From JALHUB01 sp050010555 (lineage in GTDB: Bacteria > Chloroflexota > Dehalococcoidia > DSTF01 > JALHUB01): a stretch of DNA of 64,000 nt. The translations under genes and the position numbers were made by a program. A model generated the notes under the pieces. That model had not been told where the DNA came from. It did not search any database and saw only the letters and a list, made by a program, of their open reading frames with translations. This document shows positions 1 to 8,398 of the stretch, in pieces (the first letter of the stretch is position 1; each line of letters begins with the position of its first letter). Location: the NCBI GenBank assembly GCA_050010555.1, contig JBEKKV010000003.1, forward strand, positions 1-64,000. The letters are read 5' to 3'.

Positions 1-936
1 CGGCCGATTCTGGTAGTGACCGGCGGCGACCCGATGATGCGGCCGGACATGCTCGACCTGGTGGACTACGCGGCGAACAGCGGGCTCCGCGTCGCGCTGG
101 CGCCGACGGCGACGAAGCTGGTGACACGAGCGCGGCTCCAGGAGGCGAAGGAGGCGGGAGTCGCGCGGGTGCAGATCAGCCTCGACGGGTCGTGCGCTCA
201 AGTGCAGGACGCCTTCAGGGGCCGGCCGGGCTCGTTCCAGCAGACACTCGAGATACTGGAAGACATACGAAGCGTCGGCGTCTCGCTGCAGATCGGAACG
301 ACGGTAAGTCGCTACAACATCGACGACCTGGAGGCGATTGCCGGTGTCGTCGGCGAGTACGGGGCGGTCATGTGGAGCCTGTTCTTTCTTGTGCCGACCG
401 GTCGCGGCAAGCGCGAGGACATGGTGTCGCCGGAGGAGCACGAGCGCGTGTTCAACTGGTTGTACGACCTGTCGAAGACGGCGCCATTCGACGTGCGAAC
501 AACGGCAGCGCAACATTACCGTCGAGTCGTTATCCAGCGGCGACGTCAGGAAGCGGCGGACTCGAAGGGCGGGCTGCTGGTTACGGGCGCCGGTTACAGC
601 TTTGCCGATGGGCTCGGGCAATCGAGCCGTGGCGTGAATGACGGCAACGGCTTCGCCTTCGTCAGCCACATCGGCGACGTCTGCCCGAGCGGCTTCTTGC
701 CGCTGCCGGGCGGAAACGTGCGCGAGCAATCCTTCGTCGACATCTACCGCGACTCGATGCTATTCCGCGACCTGCGCGACTACAGCCGGCTCAAGGGCAA
801 GTGCGGCGTTTGCGACTTCCGCGCCGTCTGCGGCGGCTCGCGGGCGCGGTCCTATGCTGTCACAGGCGACTATATGGAGTCGGACCCCTACTGCGTCTAT
901 CAGCCACCCTCGACGGGAGCAGCGGATGGCAGTTGA
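1..936 (+). CDS. Radical SAM/SPASM protein, heme-pathway associated (5' truncated)
   Basis: The reading frame is open from base 1, so the start codon and the CxxxCxxC radical SAM cluster motif lie outside the window. What remains covers most of the SAM barrel (TGGDP near the start, ISLDGS further on) and a C-terminal SPASM-type auxiliary cluster region with CGVCDFRAVCGG and a final Cys in DPYC. This pattern fits the AhbD/NirJ-like radical SAM/SPASM enzymes that act on heme precursors. It overlaps ahbA by 11 nt and is followed by ahbB, which supports a role in the siroheme-dependent heme (or heme d1) pathway. Conversion of iron-coproporphyrin III to heme is the likeliest reaction, but the exact substrate cannot be read from this fragment. 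Confidence 0.8.
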   Translation, partial: RPILVVTGGDPMMRPDMLDLVDYAANSGLRVALAPTATKLVTRARLQEAKEAGVARVQISLDGSCAQVQDAFRGRPGSFQQTLEILEDIRSVGVSLQIGTTVSRYNIDDLEAIAGVVGEYGAVMWSLFFLVPTGRGKREDMVSPEEHERVFNWLYDLSKTAPFDVRTTAAQHYRRVVIQRRRQEAADSKGGLLVTGAGYSFADGLGQSSRGVNDGNGFAFVSHIGDVCPSGFLPLPGGNVREQSFVDIYRDSMLFRDLRDYSRLKGKCGVCDFRAVCGGSRARSYAVTGDYMESDPYCVYQPPSTGAADGS

Positions 937-1387
937 GCTGGACGAGAACGACAAGCGGCTGTTGAACGAGCTGCAGGGCGGGCTTCCGCTGACCTCGCGG
1001 CCGTTCCTGGCGGCCGGCGATAAGCTGGGGCTGAGCGAAAGCGAGGTCCTCCGGCGGTTGCGGCGCCTGCTGGACGAAAGGGCGCTGAGTCGCGTGGGGC
1101 CGGTGCTAAATACCAGAAAGCTGGGCGGCGCTCGGACGCTGGCGGCGATGGAGATCCCGCCGGAGCGCCTGGAGGAGGTGGCGGCGCAGGTCAGCAGCTT
1201 CGATGCGGTGTCGCATAACTACGAGCGGGAACATCGCTTCAATTTGTGGTTCGTCGTGTCGTCGGAGGACCCGGCGGAGGTGCGACGGGAGCTGACGGAG
1301 ATAGCAACGAAGACGGAGCTGCCGCTGATGGAGTTGCCGGCGCTGGCAGAGTACTTCGTGGGGGTGAGGTTCCATTTTGACGTCTGA
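926..1387 (+). CDS. ahbA: Siroheme decarboxylase subunit AhbA-like (Lrp/AsnC fold)
   Basis: A 153-residue protein with an N-terminal winged helix-turn-helix (about residues 8-55) and a C-terminal Lrp/AsnC-type ligand domain. The segment VSHNYEREHRFNLWF carries the NYxR signature of AhbA. With AhbB it would decarboxylate siroheme to 12,18-didecarboxysiroheme in the cytoplasm. Despite the transcription-factor fold, the pairing with a second Lrp-like gene and a SPASM gene points to the enzyme. The ATG at 926 lies inside the end of the upstream gene (11-nt overlap), and the same 11-nt overlap recurs with the next gene, so the three are probably translated in a coupled way. Assigning A rather than B rests on the NYxR versus CYxR motif. 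Confidence 0.85.
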   Translation: MAVELDENDKRLLNELQGGLPLTSRPFLAAGDKLGLSESEVLRRLRRLLDERALSRVGPVLNTRKLGGARTLAAMEIPPERLEEVAAQVSSFDAVSHNYEREHRFNLWFVVSSEDPAEVRRELTEIATKTELPLMELPALAEYFVGVRFHFDV

Positions 1388-1904
1388 TCGTCTGACCGAT
1401 GAGGAGCGACGGCTGCTGATCGCCGTCCAGAACGGCCTGCCGCTAGTCGAGCAACCGTACGCGGCGGTGGCAGAGTCGTTGGGCATGACGGAAGAGCGCG
1501 TTATCGCGCTGCTGACGTCGCTGCTGGAGCGAGGCGTGGTCAGACGCATCGCGGCGGTGCCGAATCACTACGCGCTGGGCATAACGGCGAACGGCATGGC
1601 GGTCTGGGACGTGCCGGACGAGGAAGTCGACGCCTTCGGCAAGCGGCTGGCAGCGACCGCGGCGGTCACACATTGCTATCGCAGAGCGCGACGGCCACCG
1701 GAGTGGCGATACAACCTATACGCCATGGTGCACGGCCGGTCGCGGGAAGAAGTGCTGGCGACGATCGGTCGATTAGCGTACGAAGCAGGCCTGTCGGGCT
1801 TTCCTTCGGAGGTCCTCTTCAGCGTGCGACAGTTCCAGAAGCGGGGCGCACGGCTTCGCGAAACGTTTCCAGCGAATGCGGAGAAAAGCCCCGATCCTCG
1901 TTGA
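1377..1904 (+). CDS. ahbB: Siroheme decarboxylase subunit AhbB-like
   Basis: A 175-residue Lrp/AsnC-like protein starting at a TTG that overlaps ahbA by 11 nt. RRIAAVPNHYALG and the CYRR...WRYNLY segment match the AhbB side of the AhbA/AhbB decarboxylase pair, where the His and the Cys-Tyr-Arg region line the siroheme site. It would act with AhbA on siroheme in the alternative heme pathway. It closes the visible heme operon; the next gene starts 94 nt downstream and is unrelated. An Lrp-type regulator is the alternative reading, but the operon argues against it. Confidence 0.85.
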   Translation: MTSDRLTDEERRLLIAVQNGLPLVEQPYAAVAESLGMTEERVIALLTSLLERGVVRRIAAVPNHYALGITANGMAVWDVPDEEVDAFGKRLAATAAVTHCYRRARRPPEWRYNLYAMVHGRSREEVLATIGRLAYEAGLSGFPSEVLFSVRQFQKRGARLRETFPANAEKSPDPR

Positions 1905-1998
1905 CAGGCGCACCGGGCCGCAATAGGATCATATCGCAAAGTATTCATTCCGCTGGTCTTTCATACCATAGGGAAATCTCCCGGAGAAAGGGAGAGGC

Positions 1999-3255
1999 GT
2001 GTACGGCACTCTGGCCCTGACCCCCAAGTCACTAAAGGAGTACGTGCCGGCGGCCGGCAAGGAGAGGATCGACGAGCTCGTCGAGCTTTCCGAGCCGCTC
2101 AGGGGCCTCCGCGTCCTCAATCTGAGCGTCACCGCTTTCGGCACCGGCCTCGCCGAGCTGCTGCGCTCAACCGTGCCGCTGTTCTGCGATCTGGGCATCG
2201 ACTGGCAGTGGCAGGTGGTGCGCGCCGGCGAGGACGCAACGCAGGTCAACCGGGCGATGTACCGGGCGTTGGCCGGCGGCCGAGTAGAGTGGACGCCGGA
2301 GATGACGGAGACGTGGCGTCGCTACACCGTCATGAACGCTGAGCTGCTGAACGAGGACTTCGACGTCGTCATCGTCCATGACCCGCAGCCGGCAGCGATT
2401 CGCTCCTACGTCGACCCGGCCAGGCGCGGAAAGCGCTGGCTGATGCACTGTCACATAGACCTGTCGGCGGCGCAACTGGATGTCTGGGAGCTGCTGGAGG
2501 GACATCTGCAGGACTACGACTGCTGGACATTTGAGGACGAGCAGTTCGCCGGCAGGGCTGGGGCCATGCCTCTCGGCAGGCAGACCCAACGGCCGTGCAA
2601 GGTTATTGCGCCGGCAATCGACCCGTTGGGGCCGCGGAACATCGAGCTTTCTGCCGACGCGACAGCGTACATTCTGGGCCACTACGGGATCGACGGCGAA
2701 CGGCCGTTCATAGCGCAGGTGGCGCCGATCAACGAGGAGAACGATACGCTGGGCGCGCTGGAGGTATACCGGTTGATGCGACGGGAAGCGCCGGATTTGC
2801 AGCTCGTCCTGCTGGCGCCGTCGCCGCCGGACGAAGCGGCCTATCCCTATTTCGAGGAGGTTAGGGAGGAAGCCACAAAGCTTCCAGATGTCCACATCCT
2901 TGCCGACCTTAACGATGTCGGCAACGTGGAGGTCAATGTCGTGCAGAGGGCCTCGTTTGCCGTGATGCAGCGCTCTTTGCAGCGGGGCTTCGGCATCTGG
3001 CTGTCGGACGCGCTATGGAAGGAGACGCCGGTCGTGGGGGCGCGCATGGGCGGCGTGCCGAAGCAGGTGCTGGACGGCCGCACGGGCTATTTGGCCGACA
3101 GTGACGCCGAGTTCGCCGATTGCCTGCTCCGACTGATGCGGGAGCCGGCGACGGCACGCGAGCTGGGGGTTGCCGCGCGACGCCATGTTGCCGAGAATTT
3201 CTTGGTATGCCGTTTCATTGCCGATTACCTGTCTTTGCTTCGAGAGATTAGTTAG
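1999..3255 (+). CDS. TreT-like GT4 glycosyltransferase paralogue lacking catalytic residues
   Basis: 418 residues, GTG start with a purine-rich GGAGAAAGGGAGAGG just upstream. The overall fold matches the trehalose glycosyltransferring synthase (TreT) family: HDPQPA near residue 127, CHIDLS near 151, and DLNDVGNVEVNVVQRA in the second Rossmann domain. The GT4 catalytic set is gone. Where the downstream paralogue has R239 and K244 in SRFDPWKD, this one has P243 and N248; where it has the E-x7-E pair (E326/E334), this one has R329 and D337. It is therefore probably not an active glycosyltransferase. The uninterrupted frame and well-kept fold suggest a selected role, for example a regulatory partner of the next gene. 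A different chemistry cannot be excluded. Confidence 0.75.
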   Translation: MYGTLALTPKSLKEYVPAAGKERIDELVELSEPLRGLRVLNLSVTAFGTGLAELLRSTVPLFCDLGIDWQWQVVRAGEDATQVNRAMYRALAGGRVEWTPEMTETWRRYTVMNAELLNEDFDVVIVHDPQPAAIRSYVDPARRGKRWLMHCHIDLSAAQLDVWELLEGHLQDYDCWTFEDEQFAGRAGAMPLGRQTQRPCKVIAPAIDPLGPRNIELSADATAYILGHYGIDGERPFIAQVAPINEENDTLGALEVYRLMRREAPDLQLVLLAPSPPDEAAYPYFEEVREEATKLPDVHILADLNDVGNVEVNVVQRASFAVMQRSLQRGFGIWLSDALWKETPVVGARMGGVPKQVLDGRTGYLADSDAEFADCLLRLMREPATARELGVAARRHVAENFLVCRFIADYLSLLREIS

Positions 3256-3301
3256 GTAAGATTGAATCAGGCGCTTTTGTCGGAGGAGAGGAGGGGCCCC
3301 G

Positions 3302-3361
3302 GTGCGCAAGACTCTTGAAACGATTGAGATGACCCCGAAAGAGCTAATCGGACAATGTTGA
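3302..3361 (+). CDS. Short upstream ORF resembling a TreT N-terminus
   Basis: A 19-codon frame with GTG start, preceded by a very strong purine tract (GGAGGAGAGGAGGGG). Its peptide MTPKELIG stretch resembles the N-termini of the two flanking glycosyltransferases (LTPKSLKEY and TPRTLESYRSLIG). Its stop overlaps the start of the next gene (ATGTTGA), whose own ATG has no good ribosome binding site. It may be a remnant of an N-terminus or a leader that delivers ribosomes to the next gene by reinitiation. Confidence 0.35.
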   Translation: MRKTLETIEMTPKELIGQC

Positions 3362-4668
3362 GCTCCATTCCCACAACACCAAGAACCCTGGAGAGCTACC
3401 GTTCTCTAATCGGTGACGAGGAGATCGAAGAGATCCGGGAGCTGGCGGAGCCGCTGCGAGGCGCGCGCGTCCTGCACGTCAATTCCACGCCGTTCGGCGG
3501 CGGCGTCGCCGAGATACTGAACTCGTTCGTGCCGCTGATGGCGGACGTCGGGCTGGCGGCGGACTGGCAAGTTATTCGCGCCGGCGACGACTTCTTCCGC
3601 GTGACGAAGGCAATGCACAACAGCCTCCAGGGGATGCTCATCGACTGGACGCCGCAGATGTGGGAATTGTGGCTCCAGTACAATCGCGCGAACGCGGAGA
3701 TGTTCGACGAGGACTACGACTTCGTCATAATCCACGACCCGCAGCCGGCGCCGCTCCTGTCGTCGCTGACGGAGTTGCGGGGCAAGCGGCCGCCGGGCAA
3801 GTGGGTGTGGCGCTGTCACATCGACCTCACGGACGCCCAGGTGCAGGTGTGGGACCTCCTACGTCCGCACGTCGCGCTGTACGACGCGGCGGTATTCACG
3901 CTGCGCAACTACATCAAAGAGGACCTCAGGGGGCCGATCCCCTTCTTCATCCCGCCGTCGATAGACCCGTTCAGCGCCAAGAACGCGGACATACCGGAGG
4001 ATACGGTAGAGGCGATCCTGCGCAACCACGAGCTGGACCCGCGACGGCCGATTATCGTGCAGGTGTCACGCTTCGACCCGTGGAAGGACCCGCTCGGGGT
4101 GATTGACGTCTATCGAATGGTGAAGCGGGACGTGCCGGAGGTACAGCTCGTGCTCGTGGCGTCGATGGCATACGACGACCCGGAGGGCTGGGCCTGGTAC
4201 GAGCGTACAGTCCGCCGCGCCGGCGAGGACATGGACATTAAGGTGCGGACGAACCTGAACGGCGTCGGCAACGTGGAGGTGAACGCCTTCCAGAGGGCCG
4301 CCAACGTGATTATCCAGAAGTCGGTGCGCGAGGGATTCGGCCTTTCTGTTACGGAAGGGCTGTGGAAGGCGCGGCCGGTTGTCGCCGGGAACGTAGGCGG
4401 CATCCCGCTCCAGATCATCGACGGCAAGACGGGCTATCTGGTGAACACCGTCGAGGAATGCGCACAGCGCGTGCTGCACCTGCTGCGCAATCCGGTCGAA
4501 GCGGACGAGATGGGCTGTCGCGGCCGCGAGGCGGTGCGACGCCATTTCCTGACGACTCGCAATCTGCGGGACTATTTGCGGATTCTGCGAACGGTTTCGG
4601 GAATCGGACCGCTGGAGCGGGAGAGAGTGGCGGCGGGGGCGGACAAGGGGCCTGGCCGCGCGCGGTGA
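3355..4668 (+). CDS. treT: Trehalose synthase TreT-like glycosyltransferase (GT4)
   Basis: 437 residues. Matches the TreT family along its length: HDPQPAPLL near residue 127, WRCHIDLTDAQ near 154, PPSIDPFSAKN, QVSRFDPWKDP with R239 and K244 for the nucleotide-sugar phosphates, and the E-x7-E pair E326/E334 in REGFGLSVTEGLWK. TreT joins the glucosyl of a nucleoside-diphosphate glucose to glucose to give trehalose, a cytoplasmic compatible solute. The ATG at 3355 is the only reasonable start because the frame is closed by a TGA at 3325; it has no clear ribosome binding site of its own and overlaps a short upstream frame. A related GT4 glucosyltransferase with another acceptor remains possible. 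Confidence 0.75.
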   Translation: MLSSIPTTPRTLESYRSLIGDEEIEEIRELAEPLRGARVLHVNSTPFGGGVAEILNSFVPLMADVGLAADWQVIRAGDDFFRVTKAMHNSLQGMLIDWTPQMWELWLQYNRANAEMFDEDYDFVIIHDPQPAPLLSSLTELRGKRPPGKWVWRCHIDLTDAQVQVWDLLRPHVALYDAAVFTLRNYIKEDLRGPIPFFIPPSIDPFSAKNADIPEDTVEAILRNHELDPRRPIIVQVSRFDPWKDPLGVIDVYRMVKRDVPEVQLVLVASMAYDDPEGWAWYERTVRRAGEDMDIKVRTNLNGVGNVEVNAFQRAANVIIQKSVREGFGLSVTEGLWKARPVVAGNVGGIPLQIIDGKTGYLVNTVEECAQRVLHLLRNPVEADEMGCRGREAVRRHFLTTRNLRDYLRILRTVSGIGPLERERVAAGADKGPGRAR

Positions 4669-4697
4669 CGCTCCGCCATCGCCTGGGTTAGTTCGGC

Positions 4698-4703
4698 TAT
4701 AAT
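4698..4703 (+). promoter_or_regulatory. -10 box upstream of tldD
   Basis: A perfect TATAAT about 70 nt upstream of tldD. No convincing -35 hexamer lies at 16-18 nt, so only the -10 element is claimed. Confidence 0.4.
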
Positions 4704-4773
4704 GTAGACAGCAGGCCACAGGACGTGGTCTGAAGATCCCTCCATTTCGCGCGGAGCCAGTAAGGAGGCAGCC

Positions 4774-6216
4774 ATGCGCGATCTCGTTGCCCGCGCGCTC
4801 GATACCGCCACACAGCAAGGCGCCGCTTACGCTGACGTTCGCGTCGTGGAGACGCGCGCGGAGTCGATAACGGTCCGCGGCCCGCACGTCGAGGGCCTGA
4901 CGGCCGACGAGAGCCTCGGCTTCGGCGTGCGCGTGATCGTCGACGGCTACTGGGGATTCGCGGGAAGCAATCGCATGACAGCAGCCGAAGCGGACCGGAC
5001 GGCGGCGCAGGCGGTCGCCATAGCGCGGGCGTCGGCGCGGGCAGGCGGTCCCAGGGCGGCGATCGGCACGCCTGAAGTCCACAACGACAGCTATCGCACC
5101 CCGTTTCGCATCGACCCCTTTGCCGTATCGCTCGACGACAAGATCGCGCTCCTCCTGCGCACAAACGAGGCGATGATGCGCGTGAGGGGCGTTGTAGTTG
5201 CGGAGTCGAACGTCTACTACCAGCGGGAGAAGAAGCTCTTCGGCAGCAGCGAGGGAAGCTTGATCGAGCAGGAACTGCTGGAGACGGGCTGCGGCATCGA
5301 GGCGACGGCCGTCGACGAGGGCGACGTGCAGCAACGGTCGTACCCCAACAGCGTCGGGCGGCACCAGGGCACCGAGGGCTGGGAGTTCGTGGAGCGCTAC
5401 GACCTGGCCGGGAGCGCGCAGCGGGTCGCGGAAGAGGCGGCGGCGCTGCTGGCGGCGAAGCCCTGTCCGGCCGGCGTCACGACCATCATTCTCGACGGGA
5501 GCCAGCTCGGGCTACAGGTGCACGAAAGCTGCGGCCACGCGACGGAGCTGGACCGCGTGCTTGGCACCGAGGCGGCCTACGCGGGGACAAGCTTCCTGAC
5601 GACGGACAAGCTTGGCGTCTTCCGCTACGGCTCGCCCGTGGTGAACCTGACCGCGGACGCGACGATTCCCGGCGGTCTCGGCACGTTCGGCTACGACGAC
5701 GAGGGCGTGCCGGCTCAGCGAACGCCGCTGGTGACCGACGGCCTGTTCGTCGGCTACCTGACGTCGCGGGAAACGGCGGCGGCGATAGGACAGCAGAGCA
5801 ACGGGGCGATGCGCGCCTCGGGGTGGAACCGCATTCCGCTGATCCGCATGACAAACGTCAACCTGGAGCCGAGCGATTGGACGCTGGAAGCGCTCATCGC
5901 GGACACGGAAGACGGCATCTACATGGAGACGAACCGGAGCTGGAGCATCGACCAGCGGCGGCTCAACTTCCAGTTCGGCACGGAGCTGGCGCGAGAGATC
6001 AAGAACGGCAAGCTGGGCGACCTTGTGAAGAACGCGACCTACACCGGCATCACACCTCAGTTCTGGGGGAGCTGCGACGCCGTGTGCAATCGCGACCACT
6101 GGGTCGTCTGGGGAACGCCGAACTGCGGCAAGGGGCAGCCGGAGCAGGTGGCGCACACCGGTCACGGTACGTCGCCGGCGCGCTTTCGCAACGTTCAAGT
6201 CGGCGTCATGAAGTAA
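4774..6216 (+). CDS. tldD: TldD metalloprotease
   Basis: 480 residues, the normal TldD length, with ATG preceded by TAAGGAGG. The family's zinc motif HExxxH is present as HESCGH (H250, E251, H255), and the late CDAVCNRDHW segment also fits TldD. TldD pairs with TldE/PmbA as a cytoplasmic heterodimeric protease that cuts unfolded peptides, known from microcin B17 maturation and CcdA degradation. The partner gene follows after 21 nt, so the two probably form an operon. The natural substrate here is unknown. Confidence 0.93.
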   Translation: MRDLVARALDTATQQGAAYADVRVVETRAESITVRGPHVEGLTADESLGFGVRVIVDGYWGFAGSNRMTAAEADRTAAQAVAIARASARAGGPRAAIGTPEVHNDSYRTPFRIDPFAVSLDDKIALLLRTNEAMMRVRGVVVAESNVYYQREKKLFGSSEGSLIEQELLETGCGIEATAVDEGDVQQRSYPNSVGRHQGTEGWEFVERYDLAGSAQRVAEEAAALLAAKPCPAGVTTIILDGSQLGLQVHESCGHATELDRVLGTEAAYAGTSFLTTDKLGVFRYGSPVVNLTADATIPGGLGTFGYDDEGVPAQRTPLVTDGLFVGYLTSRETAAAIGQQSNGAMRASGWNRIPLIRMTNVNLEPSDWTLEALIADTEDGIYMETNRSWSIDQRRLNFQFGTELAREIKNGKLGDLVKNATYTGITPQFWGSCDAVCNRDHWVVWGTPNCGKGQPEQVAHTGHGTSPARFRNVQVGVMK

Positions 6217-6237
6217 CCCGGGAAGGCAGAGGACAGG

Positions 6238-7575
6238 ATGCTGCCCGACGAGACAGAGCTCAAGAACATCAGCGACCGGATGCTGTCGATGAGCCGCGCC
6301 GATCAGACGGAGGTGCTGCTCTTTGCCACCCGGTCGGCGCTGACCCGCTTCGCGAACAGCTACATCCACCAGAACGTCGAGGAGACCGGCGTGGAGGTGA
6401 GCGTGCGCGCCGTCATCGGCAAGAAGATCGGCGTGGCGGGCACGAACATGCTGTCCGACGAACCGCTGCGGGCGGTCGTTGAGCGCGCGTCGATGCTGGC
6501 GGCGCACCAGAAGGAGAATGAGGACTTTCGGTCGCTGCCGGGGCCGGAGCCGGTGCAACGTATCGACGCCTGGGTCGAGCGGACGGCGTCGTTCTCGCCG
6601 GACGACCGGGCAGAGGTCGTCGCCGCAATCTGCGACGCGGCCCGGAACGCCGGCGTCACGGCGGCGGGCGCTTTTCGGACGTCGGACAACGCGGTCGCGG
6701 TCGCCAACTCGCTGGGCATCTTCGCCTATCACCGTGAGACGCACGCGGACATCAATACGACGATGATGGCCGACGGCAGCGGTTACGCGGACCGCCTTTC
6801 GCCGGACGCAGGCGAGATCGATGGCAAGGCGCTGGCGGCGGAGGCCATCGACAAGTGTCTGCGCAGCGCCGAGCCGATTTCGCTCGAGCCCGGCGAATAC
6901 GACGTTATTCTGGAGGACTACGCGACTTCGGACATACTGGACTATCTGGCCTACCTGGGGTTCGGCGCGCAGCCGTACCAGGAGCAGCGCAGCTTCATGT
7001 CCGGGCGGCTGGGGGAGCGGGTAGTGGGGGAAAACGTATCGATCTGGGACGACGGGCTATCGCCGGAGACGGTGCCGATGCCGTTCGACTTCGAGGGCGT
7101 GCCGAAGCGGCGCGTGGAGCTTATCACGGACGGCGTCGCGAAGGGCGTCGTGTACGACAGCTACTACGGCGGCAAGGAGGGCAAGCCTTCGACGGGCCAC
7201 GCGCTGCCGGCGGGGCTGACGTACGGCCCAATGCCGTCGAACCTCTTCCTGAAAGCGGGCGAGGCGACCATCGACGACATGCTGGCGTCGACGGAGCGGG
7301 GCATCTGGGTGAGCCGCTTCTGGTACACGCGGCCGGTGCATCCGCTGAAGCTGATCGTGACGGGCATGACGCGGGACGGGACGTTCCTCATCGAGAAGGG
7401 GCGGATCACGGCGCCGATCAAGAACCTTCGCTTCACGCAGGGCTATCTGGACGCGCTCAGCCGGGTCGAGATGATCGGGCGGGAGACGCGGCTGCGTCAG
7501 GGGATGATTGGCGTGAGCCGGGTGCCGGCGCTGAAAGTGCAGGGCTGGACCTTCAGCGGCGCCACGGAGTTCTAA
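6238..7575 (+). CDS. tldE: TldE/PmbA, non-catalytic partner of TldD
   Basis: 445 residues; family features include FANSYIHQNVEETG near the N-terminus and the ending STGHALPAG...SNLFLKAGEATIDDML. It lacks the HExxxH zinc motif seen in the preceding gene, as expected for TldE, which contributes to the substrate channel of the heterodimer. ATG at 6238 is preceded by GAGG. It is the last gene of the two-gene operon; the next gene lies on the opposite strand 51 nt away. Confidence 0.92.
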   Translation: MLPDETELKNISDRMLSMSRADQTEVLLFATRSALTRFANSYIHQNVEETGVEVSVRAVIGKKIGVAGTNMLSDEPLRAVVERASMLAAHQKENEDFRSLPGPEPVQRIDAWVERTASFSPDDRAEVVAAICDAARNAGVTAAGAFRTSDNAVAVANSLGIFAYHRETHADINTTMMADGSGYADRLSPDAGEIDGKALAAEAIDKCLRSAEPISLEPGEYDVILEDYATSDILDYLAYLGFGAQPYQEQRSFMSGRLGERVVGENVSIWDDGLSPETVPMPFDFEGVPKRRVELITDGVAKGVVYDSYYGGKEGKPSTGHALPAGLTYGPMPSNLFLKAGEATIDDMLASTERGIWVSRFWYTRPVHPLKLIVTGMTRDGTFLIEKGRITAPIKNLRFTQGYLDALSRVEMIGRETRLRQGMIGVSRVPALKVQGWTFSGATEF

Positions 7576-7626
7576 CAGCGTCGAACCCGGTCGGCCACAC
7601 AGCCAAGATGGCGCCGCGGCGTCACC

Positions 7627-8271
7627 TCAGGGGATATAGGGGTTCTCGATCATCGAGGTTACCATCTTCATCGCGTCGTCATGCATATCTGCGGTTATTG
7701 CACCAGCTACGGGCTTCGGCAAGGCAAAATCAACAATGACTTCGAAATGCAAGTCACCAGTATTCCACAGACAACTGAATTCCGGGTGCCGTTCGGGATC
7801 AAGAGGGACCGGAGAACTAAGACGATCAAGCGTACAGTGAACTTCAACCCCGTCAACGTCGTGAACCTCCTCGTCCGGCAAAGTCAAGACAAAAGTCTGC
7901 CCGGGCGCGAGCCGCTCCTCTAAGATTTCGATGGCAGCATTCGGTGTGCTGCCCTCCTTCGGATCGAAGGCGAGGGTCTGCGTCACATATCGCGGGTCTT
8001 CATTCCCGGAGTGCTTCACGACTCGAAACGTCGGGTTCGCCGTTTCGGGAATATATGATGGGAGAGATAACTGGAATCCTATCTCGTTGTCAATCTCGTG
8101 GATGCTGCTGATCGTATCGGCATCGCGCGGAGTGGGACCAGCGGTTGTAGATGGAGACGCTGTGCCGGGCGCGACCTGACTGCTTTGACAGCTAAGGGCC
8201 AGCGCGCAAAGCAGCAGGCATGCCGTCAAGCCGAGAAACATTCCTAGCGCGCGCAGATTCGTCCTTGACAT
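7627..8271 (-). CDS. Predicted lipoprotein of unknown function
   Basis: 214 residues. The N-terminus has two positive charges, a hydrophobic stretch and the lipobox LALSC (Cys at about residue 28), followed by a Ser/Thr/Pro/Ala linker, so it should be a lipid-anchored protein outside the membrane. The remaining 160 or so residues contain no motif I recognise; conserved-looking phrases are IGFQLSLPSYIPE and a Cys pair (VHCTLDR and FSCLWN) that could form a disulfide. GGAG precedes the ATG. Codon use is visibly less GC-rich than that of the neighbours. It stands alone between two plus-strand units, so context gives no role. Confidence 0.7.
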   Translation of the reverse strand: MSRTNLRALGMFLGLTACLLLCALALSCQSSQVAPGTASPSTTAGPTPRDADTISSIHEIDNEIGFQLSLPSYIPETANPTFRVVKHSGNEDPRYVTQTLAFDPKEGSTPNAAIEILEERLAPGQTFVLTLPDEEVHDVDGVEVHCTLDRLSSPVPLDPERHPEFSCLWNTGDLHFEVIVDFALPKPVAGAITADMHDDAMKMVTSMIENPYIP

Positions 8272-8295
8272 ATCCGGCTCCTGCAGGTTTATAGG

Positions 8296-8301
8296 ATTAT
8301 A
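8296..8301 (-). promoter_or_regulatory. Extended -10 promoter of the lipoprotein gene
   Basis: On the minus strand TGATATAAT forms an extended -10 box 25 nt upstream of the ATG. A TTGACA at 8310-8315 lies only 8 nt upstream of it, too close to act as its -35. The same odd arrangement recurs upstream of the HTH gene at 19012. Confidence 0.5.
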
Positions 8302-8398
8302 TCACGCCGTGTCAACCAACCCTCGGCCCTTGACATTCCCGATCCGCTGCGCGATGCTGGCCCCCTGATTGGCGGCAGTTGGACTGCGAGGTGAAGCG

